Below, piece after piece: positions 54,175 to 63,986 of a stretch of 64,000 bases of DNA. The notes under the pieces were generated by a model, which worked only from the letters and a program-made list of their open reading frames with translations, was not told the origin of the DNA and searched no databases. Origin of the DNA: Caedibacter sp052030685 (GTDB lineage: Bacteria > Pseudomonadota > Gammaproteobacteria > Francisellales > Francisellaceae). The DNA lies in the NCBI RefSeq assembly GCF_052030685.1, contig NZ_JBQAJM010000002.1:1-64000 (forward strand), written 5' to 3'. Each line of letters opens with the position of its first letter. Positions within the stretch are counted from its first letter, which is position 1. A program made the translations under genes and the position numbers.

Positions 54175-57100
54175 CTACGCCTGAAAATTATTCGCATTAT
54201 TGTCTTGTTGATACTTAACCAATTTCAAAATGTCTGACTTTAGCTGAAAGCTCACGACAAAAGGCGCTACTTTGCTATTGTCACTACTGATTTTCCAACT
54301 ACATAACCAGTCACTACTACAATTAGCATCTGCCAACATTTTAAATACTGCCCACTCACCTTGATAGGTTTTTTGATAGGTTACATTGCTGTTACTTAAC
54401 CAACCAATGGACACGGTTGGCTGCAATTGCCAATCATAAACAATCGGATGGTTGCTTTGATCATAAGTATCTAAGCCCAGTACACGATTCTTGCTACCAA
54501 TTTGCATAAACGACAACACCATTTTGCTAATGCCATCTAGGGAAACCTGTTTAAAAGGCGTTGCCGCTACAAACATATCAACTGCTCGCGGTTTGCCATC
54601 AGATGTCCATAAGTCACTTTGCAAACGATAGAAGTAATTAAATGAATCAACATAGCTGACAAGCGTCTTTTGTTGCTCTTGAGTCAAATTTTTGTCAACT
54701 TGCCAAATACCACTAATCGCATCTAAATGAATAAAGCCTTTAATAAGTAGTGAGTACATCTCGTTGTAAACAATGCCCTTAGGTCCAAACATATCATTTA
54801 ACGCATCTGAACTAATAGTACTACTCGAGTTTAAATCCAATGGGAATTTACTTTTCACCAGTGCAATTTTTGGCACGATATCCAGATCCCATTGCTGTTT
54901 CAAATCAGTAATAAGATACTGTGCGACACTCAAGCGAATAATACTCTCTGGTACTTTAAGCAATTGATATGCCTCATTATTCGGCACACCTAAGGCGTCG
55001 ATCAAACCATTTAGCTTTGCTAATAATGAATCTTCTTTGGTTGAATTGATCTCTTCATATAAACGGGTGTAATTTTCACGATTACGTTGATAGAGGTTGT
55101 TACTAATGGATGATAATACTTGCTTATAATCTTGATATTTCTCGGATGCCACAAATTCATTTAGTCGCGCGAAATTATTCGGAATAATTTGCAGCTCAGC
55201 AGGTAGTGTTTCGCCTTTAGCAAAGCTTGTATTGGTTTTGATATAATCAAGCATATTGCTAAATGGTGTATTATCTGAAGTCATATCAATCAAAAACATT
55301 TGCAGGTTATCGATCGACACTTTGGTTGGTAGCGCGTTTTGCAATACTTGACTCAACATCTGCACATATTGACTGGCATAATGTGTTAACGCTCCTTTTT
55401 CCAAACGATCAAATGCGCCATAGTTGATATTGTATTGCTGTAGCAATTTCACCAAATTTTCATAGCGCTTTAATAGCGGCAGAATAGTGTTCATCAACGT
55501 GTTTTTTGAATAAACTAACGACACAGCGGTTACGTTACGCGAGAAGACCGTTTTAAACGTGTATTGATAGTAATCACTGTCATCGAGCAAAGTAATCGTA
55601 TTTTGATTGCGATTAAGGACACTGACCAAAATAGAGTTAAGCTCGGCACTTAATAAAATTCGCTTCCATACCTGCTCTTTTGACTGATCAACTGAACGCT
55701 TACTAAAAAACGCATTGATTTTATCGTTATAGTGAAACATTTGTTCAACGATATCCGAAAAGCTTGTAATATTATTCTGCGTAGCTGGAATAAGATTTTG
55801 TAAATCAATCAATGCCGTGCTACCGCTACAATAAGACTGATCCTGTGGTAAGGCGCTACCTAGTTTTGCCAAAAACTTGCTCACGCCTGAATTATTATTA
55901 AGCACATCATTGGTTAACATGTCAGGCACAACTTGTTGCAATAAACATACCTCTTGATGGGTAATCACGTTGCGACTGATATACTCCTTTAACTGATCAT
56001 TAGTCGTATGGAAGTAATCACCATCAAAAAAAGTGCTCAACATCTTACCTGAAGTAATCGTGCTGGCTGAATGGATAATTTTAGAATCATCGGATTCTGC
56101 GTTGTATAAGTTATTGGGAATATGTGATACCAGTTTGCTGTTGTTACTGCCATAACGATAAACAATGCCTAACTGCTGAGAAGACAATCCAGTAACCAAA
56201 GAAATAAGCGATAAATTATCCTTTAGCACGTCGGCAACCTTACTTGAATTAGTGCTAGCAATAAGTGATAGATAAATTGCCTTATGTAGATAATCTTCTG
56301 TTTGATATATTTTCGGTAACAGCACATTTTCATACAAATAGTTAGCATATAAACGATTTAGTGTTTTATTGCCATGCGCATTATATAAAAAGGGCAATAA
56401 TAGTTGATTGCGATAGTAACTTACCCATTGCTCATAGGTTTTAGCAGCTTCTTCCGTTTCCATCGTATCTAATGGTGCAAAAGGCCGCTTTAATTGAATA
56501 AACTCACTAAACTCATATTGCTGATAGGCATTATAGGCAAAGACCGTACTAAAGCATGCCGAAACAAACACTGCTGCAGGCACTAATATATGCCTTGGCT
56601 TTAATGCATTTTTATACGCTTTGGAACCAAAATCAAAAAACGTACTGTGATAATTTTTAGCATGTATACCAAAATCAAGATGAATTGCTTGAGCCGGCAC
56701 TTGACCATAAGCGCCTTGCGTTAACTCCGAGACTAATTGTATTGCGGGCAAAGTCGCACGTTCAATTTGAGAAGCTGCCGTTAACGCACGCTGCACTTCA
56801 GTTGTATGATTATTTAAATCACTTAGCTTTACTGAGATTCGATGACGAATAACTGCAAATTCGTCATCCAACGTTGTTTTAATCTCATCAGCAGAGCTTG
56901 GCGCTTCAAAGCTTATCTTGGTATCATGTTTCAGCAAATCAAAAAGTGCTTCTATTTCTTCATCCATTGCAAAGTCAGCAACGGATAAATGTATCTGATA
57001 ATTCCCATGTGAGAATAATGGCATCTGTGCCATAAATTTCTGAAACATCGCAAACTGACTCGATATGAAATCATTATTTGTCGCTTTTAACAGCACCACT

Positions 57101-57561
57101 GGTAATTGAATCGCACCACGATGGTAAAGCTTATTCAAAAAGGCATTAAACAACGGGACATTCAACTGCTTGGTACTTTCTAAGGTAATCACGACAATCA
57201 CCTTGCCATGCCCAATGATGATTGATTGATGCGCATCAAGAATAGTAATCTCAAAGGCATCTAAATCAATCAAACCGCCAAGATAAGTCAAGGCATGATC
57301 CATATTACCCTCATACACACATAAAAAGGATGGCCAAAAGGCGTGTTTTGCCTGCTTTTGAATATTTAGCTGAGCGTCTGCATAGGGGTTTTTATTTTTC
57401 TTGGCTTTTGGCGCTGCTTTTTTCAAGCGACCAAACATTGACGTTGCCTTACTTTTTTCAGTCTTTAAGGTCTTGATCAACCACACAATAAAGACCAAAA
57501 AAGCAGCCACGCCCATCGCGCCAAACAGCATAACGGCATATTTACTGGTTAATAGACTCAT
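54175..57561 (-). CDS. IcmF/TssM-like T6SS membrane protein (PdpB-type)
   Basis: Inner-membrane scaffold of the T6SS membrane complex, 1128 aa, near Francisella PdpB (~1090). Transmembrane segments are at about residues 9-30 and 324-344, with a cytoplasmic domain between them and a large periplasmic part after. Where canonical TssM has the Walker A loop (PWYLVIGPPGSGKT), this protein reads WPSFLCVYEGNMDHALTYLGG (residues 76-96), so no nucleotide-binding loop; the same is reported for PdpB. AAGGAG precedes the ATG, which overlaps the upstream stop by 4 bases. Confidence 0.85.
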   Translation of the reverse strand: MSLLTSKYAVMLFGAMGVAAFLVFIVWLIKTLKTEKSKATSMFGRLKKAAPKAKKNKNPYADAQLNIQKQAKHAFWPSFLCVYEGNMDHALTYLGGLIDLDAFEITILDAHQSIIIGHGKVIVVITLESTKQLNVPLFNAFLNKLYHRGAIQLPVVLLKATNNDFISSQFAMFQKFMAQMPLFSHGNYQIHLSVADFAMDEEIEALFDLLKHDTKISFEAPSSADEIKTTLDDEFAVIRHRISVKLSDLNNHTTEVQRALTAASQIERATLPAIQLVSELTQGAYGQVPAQAIHLDFGIHAKNYHSTFFDFGSKAYKNALKPRHILVPAAVFVSACFSTVFAYNAYQQYEFSEFIQLKRPFAPLDTMETEEAAKTYEQWVSYYRNQLLLPFLYNAHGNKTLNRLYANYLYENVLLPKIYQTEDYLHKAIYLSLIASTNSSKVADVLKDNLSLISLVTGLSSQQLGIVYRYGSNNSKLVSHIPNNLYNAESDDSKIIHSASTITSGKMLSTFFDGDYFHTTNDQLKEYISRNVITHQEVCLLQQVVPDMLTNDVLNNNSGVSKFLAKLGSALPQDQSYCSGSTALIDLQNLIPATQNNITSFSDIVEQMFHYNDKINAFFSKRSVDQSKEQVWKRILLSAELNSILVSVLNRNQNTITLLDDSDYYQYTFKTVFSRNVTAVSLVYSKNTLMNTILPLLKRYENLVKLLQQYNINYGAFDRLEKGALTHYASQYVQMLSQVLQNALPTKVSIDNLQMFLIDMTSDNTPFSNMLDYIKTNTSFAKGETLPAELQIIPNNFARLNEFVASEKYQDYKQVLSSISNNLYQRNRENYTRLYEEINSTKEDSLLAKLNGLIDALGVPNNEAYQLLKVPESIIRLSVAQYLITDLKQQWDLDIVPKIALVKSKFPLDLNSSSTISSDALNDMFGPKGIVYNEMYSLLIKGFIHLDAISGIWQVDKNLTQEQQKTLVSYVDSFNYFYRLQSDLWTSDGKPRAVDMFVAATPFKQVSLDGISKMVLSFMQIGSKNRVLGLDTYDQSNHPIVYDWQLQPTVSIGWLSNSNVTYQKTYQGEWAVFKMLADANCSSDWLCSWKISSDNSKVAPFVVSFQLKSDILKLVKYQQDNNANNFQA

Positions 57562-60203
57562 TTTGACTCCTTTTCATCACTAAAGCTTAATATAATTCCC
57601 TGTTTATCACTAAACGCTAAGGCGTTAGTCCCCTCGCCATTTTTTGTCGATTGTTTTAGGTTAAACTGTTGATCGTTCGCATCTTGGGTATAACTAAGTG
57701 CACATTCTTGTTGTGCACCATAGAGTGTTTGCTGTGCTATTTTTTGTGAGGCTTTATCTTCAATCGTTGCTGTATTTAGCTTAACGGATTTAATGTCGAC
57801 CGTTTCTGCTGAGTTAAACTGTAACAGCACAACATCTCCATTTCGTAATAAATTAAATGTATTTGCTGTTAAGCCAAAGCTTGCTACCGGAACATACAAC
57901 GGTACAGGTTTACTTGGATCTTTATAAAGGGCTTTTGGCAAAGTACATGCATAACTTAATAAGTTCTCACTTTGCTTAGCATAGACGTAATTGGTGAGCT
58001 TAGTGCCTTGATCGTCAGCAAACGAGCTTTCGGTTTCAGACTGTCCTTTATAAAGCTTATAAGCATACTTAACACTATCATCAACATCTTTACCAATCGT
58101 TATCATCGCCTGTGTTTGAAATGCAGTAAACGGCTGATATTGAGGTAAATCATTTGCCTTAGCACTTTGATCTAACCATTGACTTTTAAGCTGCACAAAG
58201 TGCGTAATACCAGCAGGTGAGCCAATCATCGTGATTTTCTCATAGCGATCCTTGTCCGTTTCTGACTCATAGTTTTGCTCGGTTAATTTACGCTTCACAA
58301 ATTCGATCGTTGCCTTATTTTGCACAAACTGAAAACGTTGAGAGCTCAAGATCACTTCTGTGCTTTGCCCGACAAAGGTGTTTTGCCATTGTATTTTATC
58401 CAAAGCGATCAAGTCATAACTTGGTGTTATCGGGAAAAAAGGCATAAGCTCACGCAAACTCACATGAAATTTCGCCACACAAGCCAAAGTACTTTGTAGA
58501 TCATTCAAGATCTTTTGCTCAGTATTGGTGTAAACCTTCGCATCCTCAACGAATTGAACGCGATCAAGTGCAAAGCCTTTGATTAACGGCTGTTTTTCAT
58601 TATAAATTTTTGCCAAGGGTTTTCTATCCGTATTCATATCTGCTAGATTCATCATATTCTGTGTTTTTGACCACAACGGTTGCACTTGGCAGTGTGCATG
58701 ATCGATTTGAAATAAATCTTTTGAGGTTAATGTGCCCTTACCTTCTGGCTTTTTTTGCCAGTCACTTGTTAACGTGTCATATAAAACATAGCTGCTTTTG
58801 CCCTTTGTGAGCTTACTATAGTCATACACCAAATAAACACTGTAATGATCCAAAGCTTCAATGAAATAGTCATAGAAACTACGTGCGTAAGCGGATACCA
58901 TCATTTGTTTTTGCTTGGTTGCAAGCTTTTTGCATTTACTCACATCAATTTGCACCCAGCTTTGAAAAAAAATATTGTCATTAAACACATCGTTATATGA
59001 TTTATTAAAATCAACATAAACAGGTTGATGCTGTGACCAGAATGCCTTTAGTGGATCGCTAAATTTCAAAGTGAAAAAGGGCAACATCGAGGCAATTTTA
59101 CTCGTTTGCTTATCAATATTTTGCTCAACCAAAGGATCGGCAAAACGCAAATGTTGATCGTTTGTCATGGAGGCAATTGCTTGTAATTGCAGCTTAGTTT
59201 GATACTTAGTATTTTTCTTATCAGGATCATCAAAAACATAGGTGTTTTCTAATGTAATCGCCATCGATAATGGGACATTCTGATACAAAAATGCATAATC
59301 TGGATGCACGCCATCATCATATGAGATTTGAAACTTAAGCATACCATCAAAGCCATAGCGTTTGAGCTCAAGATCAAGCTCCATAATATGATAATTCGCT
59401 AACATCAAACCTTTAAACTGCGATTTTTCAGTTTGATTTTGATATTTGTTACTGACTAGTGTTAATGGCTTTGTTGCTAGGTTTTCATCTAATGGATTAA
59501 GCTCAATCGTAATCACTTGCTCAACGATAAACGGATCATAACCAATCACTGGACGAATCTTAGTTTGCAGCAACGCAAACAACTTGCGTGACTCATTTTT
59601 ACTGACAATACTCAGTGCGAAAAAGCGTGATAGCTTATTCACCACCTGTTTAAATTTAAAAATATCCACACCATCAAGTTGCAATAGTACTTCTTCAACT
59701 AATAAAGTCTCAAGCTCATCCAACATTAAACGCGCATTTTCAAGCATATTCGATGTATTTTGAAAATTTGTCTCTAGAATCTCATCCAATAGATTGATAA
59801 AAGTCAACTTTTCAAAATACACCTTAAAGGGTCGTATCACATAGCGTGATAACACACCTGCAGATAATAAATCAAGCACACGAGCATAAGCAATGCTCTG
59901 ACGGAATCCAGGTTTTTGTTTGGTTTTGATGAGACCTAGAATCTTTTGATGCAACAGCTTTAATTTATCGATACTTTGCTCGTTTAACTCATCAATCACG
60001 GCAATGGTTAATACATCCAGTAACACGTGTGAGGTATAGGCAAAGCGCTCTGAGCTTAAGCTTAAATTTGGCAAAATTTCAGCTAATATGTCTGACAACT
60101 GCACATTAATGTCTTTCGTTTTAGATGTGTTTTGCTCTTGTTCTACTGCACTTGTGCTCTCATTATCAAGCACTGTGCTTTCATCTATTGTTGCCGCACC
60201 CAT
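57558..60203 (-). CDS. PdpA-position T6SS protein with VgrG-neck-like C-terminus
   Basis: 881-aa protein directly upstream of the IcmF gene, where Francisella has pdpA (~820 aa). Residues 1-30 are acidic and polar, about 35-220 are helical, and the rest is mixed alpha/beta. The C-terminal ~100 residues look like the end of a conventional VgrG: RNGDVVLLQF resembles the OB-fold strand V-G-D-x-V-x-V-x-F, and GEGTNALAFSDKQGIILSF (about 856-874) resembles the G-x-N-E-L-R-F-E-D-K-x-G-x-E neck before the beta-helix. AAGGAAG precedes the ATG. I infer a spike-hub role; the homology claim to PdpA is from position and size. Confidence 0.65.
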   Translation of the reverse strand: MGAATIDESTVLDNESTSAVEQEQNTSKTKDINVQLSDILAEILPNLSLSSERFAYTSHVLLDVLTIAVIDELNEQSIDKLKLLHQKILGLIKTKQKPGFRQSIAYARVLDLLSAGVLSRYVIRPFKVYFEKLTFINLLDEILETNFQNTSNMLENARLMLDELETLLVEEVLLQLDGVDIFKFKQVVNKLSRFFALSIVSKNESRKLFALLQTKIRPVIGYDPFIVEQVITIELNPLDENLATKPLTLVSNKYQNQTEKSQFKGLMLANYHIMELDLELKRYGFDGMLKFQISYDDGVHPDYAFLYQNVPLSMAITLENTYVFDDPDKKNTKYQTKLQLQAIASMTNDQHLRFADPLVEQNIDKQTSKIASMLPFFTLKFSDPLKAFWSQHQPVYVDFNKSYNDVFNDNIFFQSWVQIDVSKCKKLATKQKQMMVSAYARSFYDYFIEALDHYSVYLVYDYSKLTKGKSSYVLYDTLTSDWQKKPEGKGTLTSKDLFQIDHAHCQVQPLWSKTQNMMNLADMNTDRKPLAKIYNEKQPLIKGFALDRVQFVEDAKVYTNTEQKILNDLQSTLACVAKFHVSLRELMPFFPITPSYDLIALDKIQWQNTFVGQSTEVILSSQRFQFVQNKATIEFVKRKLTEQNYESETDKDRYEKITMIGSPAGITHFVQLKSQWLDQSAKANDLPQYQPFTAFQTQAMITIGKDVDDSVKYAYKLYKGQSETESSFADDQGTKLTNYVYAKQSENLLSYACTLPKALYKDPSKPVPLYVPVASFGLTANTFNLLRNGDVVLLQFNSAETVDIKSVKLNTATIEDKASQKIAQQTLYGAQQECALSYTQDANDQQFNLKQSTKNGEGTNALAFSDKQGIILSFSDEKESK

Positions 60204-60212
60204 ACTTCTTCC

Positions 60213-63200
60213 TTACATTGCCACTGGCTGTTTAAATTGACGCTTGGGATAAAACTCATGGCTATTAGGGTCTTTCTTGCCCTCATCCGCCACGGAAGTC
60301 ACTGCAGTGCCATCTAGCAACACCAAATCAAATTGACCACTTGTCTGATAAGCATCAATTAAGCTTTGTAATTTAGCAGGTTCATCAAGAATCAAATATG
60401 CTTGCGCAAGCAATGCCTGTTTTTTTCCTTCATCAAAGACACCTCTGACTGCCAACCAGGTATTTTTCTTATTGGCATATGCGGGCTGATCAATATTCGA
60501 TTTAGGGCACGACAAATACTCCATCACATCTTGATCAAAGCCACCAAAACTTTGAAAGGCAATTTCTCGCTGCGATTTCGGATCAATCATCACCCCTTTA
60601 AGCAATCGATACTTTTCAATTTCAACAATACTATCTTGAGTAAAAGTCTGCTTATCAAGCACATGATAGCTTGATTTAAACGTGTATTTTGATAAGGCAC
60701 GTAAGCTCGCATCAGATTCCATACTGGTTAGAACATTCATATAAACCGGCGTTTTACGCTGACCATTGCGAGTGGTTTTCCTCGTGATAAGCGCATTATA
60801 CTGAAGATCTTTTCTGCCTGCCGATGAACCTGTTAAATTATAAATATGTGCTAAAAATTGTGCTTGTGTGTTTTTTAGCTGCTCTTGTACGGCTAATTGT
60901 ATTGTTGTGCGCTGTGTGCTTAGACTGCCAACCGCTTCCTTTTGGCGCTCACTGGTATTTGATAGCATTGCTTTTAATAATAAGCTTACCTTTAAATCAT
61001 CAACCTTATACACTGGCGAGAACCCTTGATAACGCACATCACCACTCTCGTCAAAACGCTTGATCTGTAATTTAGTCATCACATCAACCGCCCAGACGCT
61101 TAATTGATTTTGCTCACTGCCACTGAAATTTCTGCTGCGTGTTGCGTATTCAATATTGATCGCAACTTTGACATAAGCCTGTAACAAAGCATGCATGATT
61201 TCAGCCGCAACCGTATAGAAGCTAACACTGTCATCATTTAATAATCTTTTCTCATTATTTTTAAATTCACTCACAGAGATTAGGTCTAAATACTTAGCGA
61301 TAAATTCACTCAAAGAAACATTTGTGTCACCATTACATAGCTGTGCATAGCGGCTTTGTGCTGTGCCCTGCCCTAATGCTGATTGCATGCGTTCTGATAA
61401 CACTTTATCTTTGCTATCACCCTGATAAATCGGCTCATCACCAATACCATGGGCATACATCTTAAGCATTAGTTCATTAAGTTGACTAAATAAACCATAG
61501 AGATTTACCATGTCTTCAGTATTAATGACAAAAGATACTAATTGACGTATATTTACATCGTTTTTCAAAGTCGAACTGCTACTGGATAACACTAATTGCA
61601 TATAAATATAGGCTTTACTCTCAGAGTTAAATCCGCTCATAATCTGGCTTGGAATATCTTGAGCGGCGCCAACAGCCTGCACCATGGCAGTGAAGTTATA
61701 AGGTCTGCTGCCTAGCTTCTGTCCTAGCGCAATTTCTGTTAATTGATCCTCAATAACCATACTGACAAGCTTTGGCTGTTGATTATCAAAGCGCAAATCC
61801 TTTAAGATTTTGGCACCTTGCTCTAAATATGCATGCATTGAATCTTGGAAATCTTTGTAGCGCTTATCTTTCAAAGTGCTGGCAGCTTTAATGACATTCG
61901 CATCATAAAATGTATCTAGATTTTCTTCTAATTGTGGCGCATAGATTTGAGCCTTACTATCATCAACAAAGGCTTGGCAGAAACCAGTATAGCCTTGGGC
62001 TTTTGCCCAATCCTGCGCACCTTCAATAGCTTGCACCTGCTCATTAGTTTTGGTCACCAACTCCTTATAAACATCTAAGCGCTCTCTTAATTTGCTAATT
62101 TTACGAGCTGCTTGGTAACTATTACCATGCACCTTGACACGCGTTGCATCTTTTTGCAAAGACTCCTTCCACGCATCAATGCTTTTGGTTAACGCACGCG
62201 AGCTATCTTCAAATTTTGTATGCACTTCAGACAATACTTTAGTAAAGTTGGCAATAATCTGTTGAAAACTCTTTGTTCTAATAAACTCCTCGCCATACAA
62301 CCCAACAAGCTGTCTTAGCGCTTGCTGCACTAAGTAAAGCTGAACCAAATGGTCATATTCAACCATTAAAGCCGCAACACATAGCGAAATCAAAAAGCGA
62401 AAATCGGTATCACTAACTCTTAAACTGGCAATTTGTTCAATAAGTGATAATTTTTGCTCTAAAAACAAATTGGTCTCATCAATATTAGGCGTTTTACCTT
62501 GAAAATAAGTAAATAGTTTTGCTTGAAGCTCTTTTTGGTCGATTTTACCGCGTTCAATCGCCCCTTTACCATATAATTCTTGGGTTGAGAAATACAGCAT
62601 ACTGTGCGCTAATTGCCAATGCACTACTATGTCATAGCTACTAAACTTAGCAAATTCATTGAGTAAACCCATGCGCGTTCTAAACATGTGTTGTAAAAAT
62701 GGCATTTGTTCAGGGTATGACGCTGAAAACATCTGCATCGTTAATTCAGACACTTGTTTGATATGTGACTGATTAATGCCAAATACAAACTCATTAATAA
62801 ATGCCGTCATCTGTCCATAGCATGCCTCACGATAATCTTGACTAGCATCAACATTAATGACTTTTTCTTTTGTTAAAAATGCCGCTTCAATTTCCTTTAA
62901 AAAGCCTTTTAACCCTTCCAAAGCCTCATGTCGTGCTTGGATAAATTGTGCAAATTCATCCTTACTCTCAGGCGCAAAGCATACCAACAGTTCATTGAGC
63001 TTTTTCTTGCCTTTAATTGCCGCTTTTTGCTCTAACTGGTAATTTATTACAAGTTCTTTAACTTGTGGGATTTGAGCAGTTTGATTATGAGTTAATGTCA
63101 GAGTATCTTTTTGTGCTACATATTCAATTGTTACTAATTTTAACGCATCAGTGACCTGATCCAATTTATCCACATCAGCTGTTGTTAATTTATCCTCTTC

Positions 63201-63986
63201 AACCATTAAAAACTCAAAGCTTGATGAAGTCATTTGTTGAAAGTATTTCTCTTTGCAGGTAGTAATAAAAATCCCATTATCAATCACTGGATAACTTGGG
63301 AATATAATTGTTGATAATTGAAATGGCAGATTTTTGACAACATATTCAAGCGATTTATCAGCTAGCATTAATGACACTTGATCTCCTGGCAAGCTCTTTT
63401 GTGCAAAGCTTTCAACCGCAACAATATAGTCTTGGAAAACACGTAAATGCCCTTGAAAATCATGCAGCTTAAAATAGCTTGATATCACTGTCTGGCGTTT
63501 ATTCTTTAATATGCCAAATAGGTTACCCAATGATGCACTATCGACAAATACATCACACTGTTGTGCTGATTGCTGCAAATCATGAATGGCTTTTACTGAC
63601 TCAGCATGTGCTTGTTGTGCCTCAACCAAATCTTTAGATACTTCATCAAACTGTGTTTGAAAATTAACCACTGCTTCACTTTCTTTGAAGCTACCCAAGA
63701 CACCACTTTTTGATGTGTTCTGCGACTCCTTTAAGTTTTGACTAATAAGCTGTAACGCTTTAATATTTAATAAGTTTGCTACCTCGGTATCGGTAATTGC
63801 TGAGGCTTGACTACCACTGGCATAATCTGCCATCTTTTTAACTAATGCACCTTTGGAGGTTGTCTTTGAAAGCTTCTCAACAACCGCTTTGGCATCACTT
63901 GCAAGCTTTTGACGTTTATCTTTAATCTCCTGATCATGCTCAGGTCGGCGATACTCTTTTTGTAAGAACTCATTTAAGAAATGCAT
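60213..63986 (-). CDS. Large protein of unknown function, T6SS-associated
   Basis: 1257-aa protein and the first gene of the visible run; it ends 9 bases before the PdpA-position gene. No signal peptide, no clear membrane segment, no motif that I recognise. Composition is helical with probable coiled coils (residues 10-50 and about 600-660, for example ALTKSIDAWKESLQKD and RKISKLRERLDVYKELV). Francisella encodes similarly large PdpC (~1325 aa) and PdpD (~1200-1250 aa) proteins, but I cannot align them by eye. The ATG at 63986 has no good ribosome binding site and no in-frame stop precedes it up to the window edge, so the true start may lie further right. Confidence 0.55.
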   Translation of the reverse strand: MHFLNEFLQKEYRRPEHDQEIKDKRQKLASDAKAVVEKLSKTTSKGALVKKMADYASGSQASAITDTEVANLLNIKALQLISQNLKESQNTSKSGVLGSFKESEAVVNFQTQFDEVSKDLVEAQQAHAESVKAIHDLQQSAQQCDVFVDSASLGNLFGILKNKRQTVISSYFKLHDFQGHLRVFQDYIVAVESFAQKSLPGDQVSLMLADKSLEYVVKNLPFQLSTIIFPSYPVIDNGIFITTCKEKYFQQMTSSSFEFLMVEEDKLTTADVDKLDQVTDALKLVTIEYVAQKDTLTLTHNQTAQIPQVKELVINYQLEQKAAIKGKKKLNELLVCFAPESKDEFAQFIQARHEALEGLKGFLKEIEAAFLTKEKVINVDASQDYREACYGQMTAFINEFVFGINQSHIKQVSELTMQMFSASYPEQMPFLQHMFRTRMGLLNEFAKFSSYDIVVHWQLAHSMLYFSTQELYGKGAIERGKIDQKELQAKLFTYFQGKTPNIDETNLFLEQKLSLIEQIASLRVSDTDFRFLISLCVAALMVEYDHLVQLYLVQQALRQLVGLYGEEFIRTKSFQQIIANFTKVLSEVHTKFEDSSRALTKSIDAWKESLQKDATRVKVHGNSYQAARKISKLRERLDVYKELVTKTNEQVQAIEGAQDWAKAQGYTGFCQAFVDDSKAQIYAPQLEENLDTFYDANVIKAASTLKDKRYKDFQDSMHAYLEQGAKILKDLRFDNQQPKLVSMVIEDQLTEIALGQKLGSRPYNFTAMVQAVGAAQDIPSQIMSGFNSESKAYIYMQLVLSSSSSTLKNDVNIRQLVSFVINTEDMVNLYGLFSQLNELMLKMYAHGIGDEPIYQGDSKDKVLSERMQSALGQGTAQSRYAQLCNGDTNVSLSEFIAKYLDLISVSEFKNNEKRLLNDDSVSFYTVAAEIMHALLQAYVKVAINIEYATRSRNFSGSEQNQLSVWAVDVMTKLQIKRFDESGDVRYQGFSPVYKVDDLKVSLLLKAMLSNTSERQKEAVGSLSTQRTTIQLAVQEQLKNTQAQFLAHIYNLTGSSAGRKDLQYNALITRKTTRNGQRKTPVYMNVLTSMESDASLRALSKYTFKSSYHVLDKQTFTQDSIVEIEKYRLLKGVMIDPKSQREIAFQSFGGFDQDVMEYLSCPKSNIDQPAYANKKNTWLAVRGVFDEGKKQALLAQAYLILDEPAKLQSLIDAYQTSGQFDLVLLDGTAVTSVADEGKKDPNSHEFYPKRQFKQPVAM

